Of a stretch of 13,917 nucleotides of DNA, positions 7,275 through 13,644 are shown in pieces. The notes beneath the pieces were generated by a model. It had not been told where the DNA came from. It made no database searches and saw only the letters and a program-made list of their open reading frames with translations. The stretch is from the NCBI GenBank assembly GCA_026713345.1, contig JAPOOQ010000270.1, forward strand, positions 1 through 13,917, read 5' to 3'. A program made the translations under genes and the position numbers. This stretch comes from Gemmatimonadota bacterium (GTDB lineage Bacteria > Gemmatimonadota > Gemmatimonadetes > Longimicrobiales > Gaopeijiaceae). Positions within the stretch are counted from its first letter, which is position 1. Every line of letters begins with the position of its first letter.

Positions 7275-7290
7275 TGTGAAATGATTCACA
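7275..7290. promoter_or_regulatory. CRP/FNR-type dyad, exact TGTGA-N6-TCACA
   Basis: TGTGAA-ATGA-TTCACA is a perfect 6+6 bp inverted repeat that matches the CRP half-site spacing exactly. It lies between divergent genes starting at 7175 and 7381. With the candidate -10 at 7331-7336, the site centre is about 61 nt before the predicted start of transcription, the classic class I activator position. Confidence 0.55.
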
Positions 7291-7330
7291 TGCCGACAGG
7301 AGAGCCCGGAGCCGTTCGCGCCGGAGTCAC

Positions 7331-7336
7331 TATACC
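7331..7336 (+). promoter_or_regulatory. Candidate -10 for the dienelactone hydrolase gene
   Basis: TATACC in an AT-rich stretch, 45 nt before the ATG at 7381. No -35 match is seen at 17 nt, which would fit activator dependence on the dyad at 7275-7290. Confidence 0.35.
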
Positions 7337-7380
7337 ATTAATCATTGGAGACCGAAAACCTGAAGCGGAGGAAATTCGAA

Positions 7381-8250
7381 ATGCGTCCGTCAGCCAGGAC
7401 CTGGCCGTTCGCCCCCGCCCTCATCGGGCTGTCCCTTCTCGCTATCGCGTGTGCCGACTCCGCCAACGGCACCGACTCGGCCGACGGCGCCGACGACGCA
7501 ACCACCGCGTCCGACCCCGCGCAGGAGCTTCCCTCCGCAATCACCGGCAACGGCGGCGAGCTGGAGGGCACCAACCTGCAGTACGTCGACGGCGACGACC
7601 TGACCACCGGCTACCTGGCCGTGCCCGACGGCGACGGTCCCTTTCCCGCCCTGATCATCATCCACGAGTGGAACGGGCTGCAGGACCGCGTGCGCCAACT
7701 CGCCGACGACTTCGCCGACGAGGGGTACGTGACCCTCGCCGCCGACCTCTTCCAGGGGCGCACCGGCAGCAATCCGCAGGAGAACATGGCGCTGGTGCGG
7801 GAAGCGCAGGCCGACCAGCCCGCGATGATCGCCAACCTGAACGCCGCTGTGGCCTACCTGAGGGGCCGGTCCGACGTGACCGGGCGGGTCGGGGCGATGG
7901 GATGGTGCTTCGGCGGGGGCGTCGCGCTTTCCTTCGGCCTGGACGGCGAGAACCACGAGGCCACCGCCATCTTCTACGGCCGCCTGGTGGACGATCGGGA
8001 GGTCGTCGCCCGGATGGACCACGAGATCTACGGCACCTTCGCCGCGCTGGACAACGGCCCTTCGCCCGAATCGGTGGCCGCCTTCGAGGCCGCGCTCCGG
8101 GCCGCGGGCGTCGAGAACGACCTGCACATCTACGACGACGTCGACCACGGGTTCTGGCTCCGCGTGGACCAGGACCCGGAGGTGCGCGCCGCCCCGGCCG
8201 CCGACGCCTGGCAGCGGCTGAAGGCGTACCTGCAGAGGACGCTGGGGTGA
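7381..8250 (+). CDS. Dienelactone hydrolase-family alpha/beta hydrolase, probable lipoprotein
   Basis: A 289-residue protein. The N-terminus has a hydrophobic segment ending LLAIAC, so Cys24 is a likely lipid-attachment site, followed by a Ser/Thr/Asp-rich tether (25-50). The hydrolase domain holds the dienelactone hydrolase residues: Glu96 (IIHEWNG), nucleophile Cys176 (GWCFGGG), Asp224 (ALDNGPSP) and His256 (VDHGFW). Family members open cyclic esters or act as carboxylesterases; the substrate here is unknown. The start is supported by GGAGG 9 nt upstream. It ends in TGA. Expression may depend on the CRP-type site 91 nt upstream. Confidence 0.93.
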   Translation: MRPSARTWPFAPALIGLSLLAIACADSANGTDSADGADDATTASDPAQELPSAITGNGGELEGTNLQYVDGDDLTTGYLAVPDGDGPFPALIIIHEWNGLQDRVRQLADDFADEGYVTLAADLFQGRTGSNPQENMALVREAQADQPAMIANLNAAVAYLRGRSDVTGRVGAMGWCFGGGVALSFGLDGENHEATAIFYGRLVDDREVVARMDHEIYGTFAALDNGPSPESVAAFEAALRAAGVENDLHIYDDVDHGFWLRVDQDPEVRAAPAADAWQRLKAYLQRTLG

Positions 8251-8268
8251 TTACGGGTGCGCTTCCGG

Positions 8269-8282
8269 GGCCCAGAGGGGCC
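8269..8282 (+). terminator. Weak GC hairpin after the dienelactone hydrolase gene
   Basis: GGCCC-AGAG-GGGCC, a 5-bp stem 19 nt after the stop, with no T-tract. The remaining 150 bases to the next gene hold no other gene that I can support, only a good ribosome site at 8425-8429. Confidence 0.25.
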
Positions 8283-8434
8283 GCTGTCCGAAACCGGCGA
8301 CGCCGTGTCCTCTGCCGGGTTCACCTGGCCGCGTGGCGTGGGCCCGAACTCTCGCCATTCCGCGCTGAATGCTCCGGCACATCTCTTGCAGTGATTATGC
8401 AGAACTGACACGAAGAACTACCCTGGAGGCGCCG

Positions 8435-9217
8435 ATGAACAGACTGACGAAACATCGACCTGGATTGAGCCTTCCGGTCGTTACCGGGCTGGCACTGCTG
8501 GCAACCGCGGGTGCGATTCCTGCGGCGGCGCAGCAGGGCGCGGACTTTCTATTGGGTGCGCCCAAGGTGGCGCTGACCATCAAGGCGGGGTTCGCCCAGC
8601 CGCGGGCCGGGAGCGGCGGAGACACGGAGAGCCTGTGGGACTTCACACGGGAGCAGTTGACAGTCGACACCCGGGACTTCGGCGGCACGTCGATCGCGGG
8701 CGAACTCGCCGTCCGCGCCTCCGAACGCGTGGACGTGACCCTTTCGTTCGGGTACTCCCTCAGCTCGACCAGATCGGAGTTCCGCGACTGGGTCGACCTG
8801 GACGACCTGCCCATCAAGCAGACCACCGAGTTCTCGACCTTTCCGCTGACGGTTGGGGTGAAGGCCTACCTGCTCGACCGGGGGCGCGCGCTGGGGCGCT
8901 TCGCCTATATTCCGCGCACCTGGAACCCCTACGTGGGGGTGGCGGGCGGAGCCGTCTGGTATCGTTTCGAGCAGTACGGCGACTTCGTGGACTTTGAGAC
9001 GCTCGATATCTTCACGACCAAGTTCCGTTCCACGGGACGGGGAGCGACCGTACATTTGCTAGGCGGTATGGATGTCTCCATCAACAAACACATGATGCTG
9101 GTTGGCGAAGGGCGCTACGCTCTCGCCAGCGCGCCTCTCGACAGAGATTTCGTTGGGTTCCCGGACCTGGATCTGGCAGGCTTCCAGATCACGGTCGGGA
9201 TCTCGCTCAGGTACTAG
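8435..9217 (+). CDS. Outer-membrane beta-barrel-like protein
   Basis: A 260-residue protein with a signal peptide (1-34, ending AIPAAAQ). The mature part alternates polar and hydrophobic residues in strand-length blocks (VALTIKAGFAQP, DVTLSFGYSL, FPLTVGVKAYLL, YVGVAGGAVWYRF, VHLLGGMDVSI, MMLVGEGRYAL, FQITVGISLRY). It ends in an aromatic residue (Tyr), as expected for BAM-inserted barrels. It looks like a small 8-strand OmpW/OmpA-like barrel; no specific function can be named. GGAGG at 8425-8429 lies 5 nt before the ATG. Its TAG stop overlaps the AGGAG ribosome site of the next gene, so the two are almost certainly co-transcribed. Confidence 0.85.
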   Translation: MNRLTKHRPGLSLPVVTGLALLATAGAIPAAAQQGADFLLGAPKVALTIKAGFAQPRAGSGGDTESLWDFTREQLTVDTRDFGGTSIAGELAVRASERVDVTLSFGYSLSSTRSEFRDWVDLDDLPIKQTTEFSTFPLTVGVKAYLLDRGRALGRFAYIPRTWNPYVGVAGGAVWYRFEQYGDFVDFETLDIFTTKFRSTGRGATVHLLGGMDVSINKHMMLVGEGRYALASAPLDRDFVGFPDLDLAGFQITVGISLRY

Positions 9218-9227
9218 GAGAAGGGGA

Positions 9228-10421
9228 ATGAACATGGCCAAGAGGAATGTGAGCATCGGCGTATTGGCCGGCTTCGGCGCGGCTCTCGCACTCGCCGGAC
9301 TCCCGGCGGACGTTGACGGACAGGCCCCGAACACCCGCATGGGCTGGCAGCCTTTCCTGGGATGCTGGCAGGCGGACGGCGCGGAGGAGGACCTGGGGAT
9401 CCTCTGTTTCGCGGCAGTCGGCGACCAGGTCGAGATGCTGACGATCGCGGACGGCGCGATCACGCACCGTGAGCCCTTCGCGGTGGACGGGCTGCCGCGC
9501 CAGATCGAGCAGGACGGCTGTGTGGGCACCGAATCGGCCCGCTTCTCGGACGACCAGCGCCGCATCTACACGGCTTCCGAGATCACCTGCCAGGGCCAGG
9601 CGCCCCGCAGCGGTTCGGGAATCATCTTCATGCCGAGCGCCGGCGAGTGGGTGGACGTGCGGTCGTCGCAGGCACGGGACGAGGAGGCCACGGCCTGGGT
9701 TCAGTGGTATGTGCGCACCAACGAGAGCCAGCTGAACGAGCTCGGGATCCGGAGCGGCCGCGCCACGGGCCCGCTGGCGGTTCGGGGGGTGATGTCGTTC
9801 ACGAGGGCGCCGATCACCATCGATGACGTGATCGACGCGTCGGATAATGTGGACGAGACGGCCGTCGAGGCCTGGATCGCGGAGGTGAGCCAGGAATTCG
9901 CGGGACTCGATTCCGAGGATCTGTTGAAGCTCGACGCCGCGGGCGTGTCCGGGAGTGTGATCGATGTCGTGGTCGCGGTTTCCTTCCCCGAGCGGTTCGC
10001 GGTTGGCGAAGACGGTGCGCGCAGTCAGTCCGGGTACGTCGGCCTGAGGCCACTGTGGGCGGATCCGTACTACTCCGGCTACAGCCGGTACGGTTACGGC
10101 GGGTTGTATTCGCCGTACGGGTACGGCTACGGCGGCTACAGTCGTTACTACCCCTATCGGACGGTAATCGTCGACGTGACTCCCGTGCCCAGGCACACCG
10201 GGGGGCGGGTGATCGCCGGGAAAGGGTACAGCCGGGGCTATTCCGGATCGTCCAATGTCAGCTCCGGGAGAGGGTACACGGGTTCGTCCAGCGGCGGGAG
10301 CTCTTCGGTGGGCTCGTCGTCCAGCGGCGGGAGCTCTTCGGTGGGCTCGTCGTCGAGCGGCGGGAGTTCGCGGAGCAGCACCGGACGGACGGCGACGCGG
10401 CGCGGCGGAAGCGGCAAGTGA
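9228..10421 (+). CDS. Exported protein of unknown function with Gly/Tyr and Gly/Ser-rich tail
   Basis: A 397-residue protein not assigned to a named family. The ATG at 9228 has AGGAG 7 nt upstream; another ATG is two codons later. Residues 1-32 form a signal peptide. The first domain (about 36-170) contains four Cys (46 in FLGCWQ, 60 in GILCF, 98 in DGCVG, 121 in ITCQG) that could form two disulfides. A second region (about 195-265) includes LDSEDLLKLDAAGVSGSVIDVVVA and FPERF, a helical pattern I associate with uncharacterised exported proteins. Then comes a Tyr/Gly-rich stretch (about 280-312) and a Ser/Gly tail with an 11-residue repeat, ending in an Arg-rich segment. Position between a barrel gene and the CcdA/thioredoxin pair, plus its Cys residues, makes it a possible substrate of that pair (inference). 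Confidence 0.8.
   Translation: MNMAKRNVSIGVLAGFGAALALAGLPADVDGQAPNTRMGWQPFLGCWQADGAEEDLGILCFAAVGDQVEMLTIADGAITHREPFAVDGLPRQIEQDGCVGTESARFSDDQRRIYTASEITCQGQAPRSGSGIIFMPSAGEWVDVRSSQARDEEATAWVQWYVRTNESQLNELGIRSGRATGPLAVRGVMSFTRAPITIDDVIDASDNVDETAVEAWIAEVSQEFAGLDSEDLLKLDAAGVSGSVIDVVVAVSFPERFAVGEDGARSQSGYVGLRPLWADPYYSGYSRYGYGGLYSPYGYGYGGYSRYYPYRTVIVDVTPVPRHTGGRVIAGKGYSRGYSGSSNVSSGRGYTGSSSGGSSSVGSSSSGGSSSVGSSSSGGSSRSSTGRTATRRGGSGK
10287..10370. repeat. 33-bp tandem repeat encoding an 11-residue Ser/Gly repeat
   Basis: Unit tccagcggcgggagctcttc plus 13 further bases occurs exactly at 10287-10319 and 10320-10352, with a degenerate partial third copy to about 10370. It encodes SSGGSSSVGSS-type repeats in the tail of the upstream-described exported protein. 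Copy-number change would keep the frame. Confidence 0.9.
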
Positions 10422-10454
10422 CCTGGCCGGTCCGTCACCGCGCGCGGTGACGCG

Positions 10455-11183
10455 TTGATCGAGCCGTACGTGCAGCTCGGCGATACGGGAGGACTTTCGG
10501 AAGCGCTGGCAGCGAACCCGCTGCTGGCGCTTGTCCTTTTGTTCGGGGGGGGCGTGGCGATCAGCCTGACGCCCTGCGTCTACCCCATGATCCCGATCAC
10601 GGCTTCGGTGATCTCGGGGACCGCCCGGGAGGGGCAGTCCTGGCGTCGCACGCTGGCACTCACCATGACCTACGTGGTGGGGATGGCCCTGCTCTACGCC
10701 TTACTCGGCATGCTGGCCGGGCTCACCGGGACGCTCTTCGGAACGGTCAGCGCGAGTCCGTGGGCGCTGCTGGCGATCGGCAACCTGCTCCTGCTCTTCG
10801 CGCTGGCCATGTTCGACGTGATCCCGGTGCGGGTGCCGCAGCGGCTCATTGCGTGGGCCGGATCGCGCGGGGGCGGGTCGTACGGGGCCGTATTCGTGCT
10901 GGGGGCAACGTCCGGGGTCGTGGCCGCGCCGTGCGGTGCCCCGGCGTTCGCCGCCGTGCTGGCCTGGGTGGCGGCGACCCGGGCGGGGCTGATGGGATTC
11001 GTGTACCTTTTCGTGTTCTCCCTGGGGATGACCGCCCTGCTCGTCGTGGTGGGGCTGTTTTCCGGTTCGCTGTCGCGGCTGCCGAAGTCCGGCAAGTGGA
11101 TGGTGACCGTGAAACGGGTCGCCGCGGTGATCATGCTCGGGGTCGCGCAATATTACTTCATTCAGGCGGGCTACAACCTGTGA
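10455..11183 (+). CDS. CcdA/DsbD-type transmembrane thiol-electron carrier
   Basis: A 242-residue membrane protein with about six to eight hydrophobic helices. Two conserved Cys lie in the family positions: Cys41 in SLTPCVYPMIPIT and Cys160 in VAAPCGAPAF. These pass electrons from cytoplasmic thioredoxin to periplasmic thiol proteins. Length fits the stand-alone CcdA / DsbD-beta domain rather than full DsbD. The start is uncertain: TTG 10455 (GGTGA 5 nt upstream) or GTG 10470; no in-frame ATG precedes the first helix. The next gene, a CxxC thioredoxin-like protein, starts 8 nt after the stop, so the two form a unit. Proteins of this family serve cytochrome c maturation, disulfide isomerisation or periplasmic peroxide reduction. 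Confidence 0.88.
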   Translation: MIEPYVQLGDTGGLSEALAANPLLALVLLFGGGVAISLTPCVYPMIPITASVISGTAREGQSWRRTLALTMTYVVGMALLYALLGMLAGLTGTLFGTVSASPWALLAIGNLLLLFALAMFDVIPVRVPQRLIAWAGSRGGGSYGAVFVLGATSGVVAAPCGAPAFAAVLAWVAATRAGLMGFVYLFVFSLGMTALLVVVGLFSGSLSRLPKSGKWMVTVKRVAAVIMLGVAQYYFIQAGYNL

Positions 11184-11191
11184 GGTCGATC

Positions 11192-12049
11192 GTGAAAAGA
11201 GTGCTTGACAAGTCAGATGCGCCGCGACGCGGAAGGTACTCGACGGCACTGGCCGCGCGGTGCTTCGCCGCTGCGTGGGCAGTCGCCACCGTGGTCGTGG
11301 GGATCGCCTCAACCAGGGTCGCCGCCGCCCAGGAAGGGACCCAGCTCGGGCTGCCCCCCGGGACCGTGGCGCCGGACGCGCAGGTGGAGGACCTCGACGG
11401 GAACGCGCTGTCGCTGCTCGAGGTGGTGGGCGGCGGTCCCGCGCTGATCGAGTTCTGGGCGTCGTGGTGCGAGCAGTGCGAGTTGCTCCAGCCCGAGATC
11501 GACGCCGTGCAGGAGCGCTTCGGTGAGCGAGTCAAGGTGGTGGCCGTGGCGGTGGCCGTTTCGCAATCGGTGCGAAGGGTGCGACGTCACGTCGACCGGC
11601 ACGAGCCCGGGTACACCTTCGTCTACGACGCGAACGGGGAGGCCGTGAGAGCCTACGAAGCCCTCACGACCTCGATCGTGGTGCTCGTGGACGGCGAGGG
11701 GCGCATCGTCTCCACGGGGGTGGGGCCCAGGCAGGGCCTGGTTGAGGCGGTGGAGGGGATGCTGGGGGGCGGCGGCTCGTCTCGTCCGGCTGAGGCAGCG
11801 CCCCCCCGAACCCTACCCCTCCTCCGGCTCCGGCGTCACCTCGTCGATGATGGCGCCCAACTCCTCGTAGGCCGTCGGATCCGTCTGCCTGAACTGCGGG
11901 ATCACTCCGGCGACGCGACCGTCCGGGCCGACCACGATGACGGCGCGGCTGCCTACCATCCCATTGTCCCGCATCGATCCGCCGAACGCCGCGAAGGTGT
12001 TGGCGTCGGTGCCGAACAGGTAGGGGAAGTCCTCGTCCTTCAGCCATGA
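11192..12049 (+). CDS. TlpA/DsbE-like exported thioredoxin (3' end doubtful)
   Basis: GTG start at 11192 with GAGG 6 nt upstream. Residues about 20-47 form a membrane-spanning signal segment ending VAAAQ. The thioredoxin domain has IEFWASWCEQCELLQPE, with Cys93-Glu-Gln-Cys96. The cis-Pro that faces the CxxC in this fold seems absent: the loop reads ALTTSIVVLVD, with Ser where TP is usual. The fold is complete by about residue 195 (EGMLGG, near 11770), but the frame has no stop until 12049, and the last 85 or so codons are an Arg-rich shadow of the antisense peroxiredoxin. One extra base in the G6 run at 11764-11769 would bring in a TGA at 11791-11793, giving about 200 residues and a 19-nt convergent gap. 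The true end is therefore probably near 11793. Likely role: reduced by the CcdA-type protein, passing electrons to periplasmic partners. Confidence 0.7.
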   Translation: MKRVLDKSDAPRRGRYSTALAARCFAAAWAVATVVVGIASTRVAAAQEGTQLGLPPGTVAPDAQVEDLDGNALSLLEVVGGGPALIEFWASWCEQCELLQPEIDAVQERFGERVKVVAVAVAVSQSVRRVRRHVDRHEPGYTFVYDANGEAVRAYEALTTSIVVLVDGEGRIVSTGVGPRQGLVEAVEGMLGGGGSSRPAEAAPPRTLPLLRLRRHLVDDGAQLLVGRRIRLPELRDHSGDATVRADHDDGAAAYHPIVPHRSAERREGVGVGAEQVGEVLVLQP

Positions 12050-12391
12050 CGCGCCCTCTTCGGGCGAGTCGTTCGAGATGGCCATGAGCACCACGTTGCG
12101 GCCCTCGTTGAACAGTTCTGCGTACTGATCACGGTACGCTCTCATTTGAACCGTTCAGCCACGCGTCCTGACTCTGAAGAAGAACGCGAGGACCACCGTT
12201 TCGCCGCGGTAGTCGCTCAGCCGGATCTGGTCCCGGAGGACGCCGTGACGGGTCGCGCCGGTCAACTCGAAATCGGGGGCCATCGCCCCGACCTCGATGA
12301 GGCCGTCGCCGGGTTCCTGGGCCGCCCCGCCGGTCGGTGCGGCGAGCCCGACTGTAGCGACCAGCATGGCCGCCATCAGAAGTTTGCGCAT
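11813..12391 (-). CDS. Exported peroxiredoxin, predicted selenoprotein (UGA at 12155-12157 = Sec79)
   Basis: A 192-residue AhpC/TSA (BCP/AhpE-like) peroxiredoxin if UGA 12155-12157 is read as selenocysteine. ATG 12391 starts a signal peptide (1-25, ending GGAAQ). The mature part opens VGAMAPDFELTG, then IRLSDYRGETVVLAFFFRVRTRG-[UGA]-TVQMRAYRDQYAELF. The family motif here is T-x-x-C-T-x-Q, so UGA sits on the peroxidatic Cys. There is no Cys anywhere else, so without Sec the protein would have no redox centre. The family's active-site Arg is visible (Arg149 in VGSRAVIVV). A SECIS-like hairpin lies at 12120-12139. It probably reduces peroxides in the periplasm as a 1-Sec enzyme, needing an outside reductant; the convergent CcdA/thioredoxin genes are candidates. 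Clostridial PrxU (Eubacterium acidaminophilum) is a known T-x-x-U peroxiredoxin. It lies 131 nt downstream of the creatininase-like gene. Confidence 0.85.
12120..12139 (-). promoter_or_regulatory. Predicted bacterial SECIS hairpin for the peroxiredoxin
   Basis: In mRNA sense GCGUAC-CGUGAUCA-GUACGC is a perfect 6-bp stem with an 8-nt loop. The loop begins 22 nt after the UGA at 12155-12157, with G as its second base. The stem's 5' arm occupies nt 16-21 after UGA, exactly as the inner 6 bp of the other hairpin (898-914) do. Confidence 0.75.
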
Positions 12392-12459
12392 TCGTCTGCT
12401 ATCTCCGTTGTCTCCGGCCCACGGTCCCGGACGCCCCGTGCGTCCAGTGCCCGGCCGGA

Positions 12460-12471
12460 ACATGTGCATGT
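12460..12471. promoter_or_regulatory. Short dyad in the gap upstream of the peroxiredoxin
   Basis: ACATG-TG-CATGT, 5+5 bp, about 70 nt upstream of the peroxiredoxin ATG. It is a possible operator; nothing else in the 131-nt gap is recognisable. Confidence 0.25.
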
Positions 12472-12522
12472 GTGCCGCTTCAACGCCAGCCGACAGTGAA
12501 CCCGCGGGCGCCTTGAGCGTTC

Positions 12523-13431
12523 TCAACTGCCTCCCCCGATCGCCGCCTGGATCGCCTCCACGGTGCGGTCCACTCGGAATTGCAGCAACTTCCTGCCGAT
12601 CTCGATCGTGGCTTCCCTGTCCTCGATGCTGACCCCATTGATGGACGCCTTCCCGGCCGCCACCCGCTGCGCGTGCCGCACCGACTCCGAGTCCTCCGTC
12701 ATCATGATCGAGGTGATGACGAAGTCGTCGTGGAGCCCATCGTTGGTGGGCTCGGTGATCCCGAGTTCGGTCTCCATGTATTCGAAGACCTCGCGGTAGC
12801 GGTAGAACTCCGGGACGAAGTGGGCCCGGGCGCTGCCGCGCCAACGCTCGGTGAGCGCGGTCGCCACGGCGGCCATCCCTCCCTGGTTGCCCCCGCTGTC
12901 GCCGATGAAGACGATGTCGGTGAATCCGTGTGCGCGCAGGCTGCCGGCGATGTCCGTCAGCACGGCGCGGAAGGTCTCCTCGCGCAGACTGATGGTGCCC
13001 GGGTAGCGCATGTGGCCCGATGGGTTATCGATGTCGCCCTCGGGGACCAGCTTGAGGACCGGGGCACAGAGCGCGTTGCCCAGCTTGCGCGCGATCCCCT
13101 CGCAGGCGCCCGCCAGCACGTAGTTGTGTTTGCCGGTGGCCAGGTATGGGCCATTTTGCTCGATCCCGCCCGTCGAGATGATGGCGGTGGTCTTCCCGTC
13201 GCGCAGCGCGTCGCGCACCTCCATCCAGGTCAACTCCTCGATCCAGACCGAGTTGAGGGCTTCGATGGGCCGCTCCGTCTGCATGTCGGCCAGGAGGGCC
13301 TGCGCCTGCTGCACCGCCATCTGCGCGCGCCGTTCCGCGCTCATGCCGCGGCGGCCCTGCTGCGCCTGGCTCGCCATCGGCGCCAGGAGCGCCAGTACGG
13401 CCACCATCAGAATGCATCTCCGGTACGTCAT
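12523..13431 (-). CDS. Exported creatininase-like protein with altered metal-site residues
   Basis: A 302-residue protein. ATG 13431 has GGAGG 9 nt upstream and starts a signal peptide (1-24, ending ASQAQ). The creatininase (creatinine amidohydrolase) fold is shown by IISTGGIEQNGPYLATGKHNYV (about 82-103), VPEGDIDNPSGHMRYPGTISL and VFIGDSGGNQGG. The usual family signatures are E-x-H-G-P-H-L-P-x-G-T-D and N-G-H-G-G-N. Here the first His is Asn, the Asp position is His, and the His of NGHGGN is Ser, while the Glu is kept. The metal site must differ from the textbook enzyme, so creatinine hydrolysis should not be assumed; it may belong to a separate secreted subfamily. The C-terminal half (VDRTVEAIQAAIGG) is ordinary. 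Confidence 0.85.
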   Translation of the reverse strand: MTYRRCILMVAVLALLAPMASQAQQGRRGMSAERRAQMAVQQAQALLADMQTERPIEALNSVWIEELTWMEVRDALRDGKTTAIISTGGIEQNGPYLATGKHNYVLAGACEGIARKLGNALCAPVLKLVPEGDIDNPSGHMRYPGTISLREETFRAVLTDIAGSLRAHGFTDIVFIGDSGGNQGGMAAVATALTERWRGSARAHFVPEFYRYREVFEYMETELGITEPTNDGLHDDFVITSIMMTEDSESVRHAQRVAAGKASINGVSIEDREATIEIGRKLLQFRVDRTVEAIQAAIGGGS

Positions 13432-13517
13432 TTCTTCAGACCTCCATCGTGAGGGACTGAGTCTTCGCACTGGGCACCGGGCACCTCACGCCAGTGCCCC
13501 GTACCAGCCTGCCGTTT

Positions 13518-13536
13518 CGCGGATCGCCGATCCGCG
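13518..13536. promoter_or_regulatory. Perfect 8+8 bp dyad in the divergent gap
   Basis: CGCGGATC-gcc-GATCCGCG lies between the divergent creatininase-like and MBL genes (starts 13431 and 13645). It could be an operator or an mRNA hairpin in the leader of the leftward gene. A looser GCACTGG-N17-CCAGTGC repeat spans 13467-13497. Confidence 0.4.
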
Positions 13537-13557
13537 CCGGTCGCGGTAATCCGCATC

Positions 13558-13586
13558 ATTGTAGCGCCGGAGCCCCGGGAAGGCGA
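13558..13586 (-). promoter_or_regulatory. Possible promoter of the creatininase-like gene
   Basis: In minus sense TACAAT (13563-13558) is one mismatch from the -10 consensus; TCGCCT at 17 nt spacing is a poor -35. It would give a leader of about 120 nt that includes the dyad at 13518-13536. Confidence 0.35.
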
Positions 13587-13644
13587 CTTTCCCCCGTCCG
13601 GCGCGACCGCCAGCCAACATTTTCCTGTCAAGGGGAGGCAGCCA

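Noticed and set aside
9207..10196. 329-residue open frame antisense to the Cys-containing exported protein
   Set aside because: It lacks a ribosome site and domain features; the plus-strand gene has a signal peptide and a good ribosome site.
10287..10370. CRISPR-like repeats
   Set aside because: The repeats are tandem without spacers and lie in a coding frame.
12155..12157. UGA reassigned to Trp/Gly/Cys across the whole genome
   Set aside because: Several normal genes here end at UGA with sensible lengths (asnB at 2891, antitoxin at 3416, hydrolase at 8248, unknown protein at 10419, ccdA-like at 11181).
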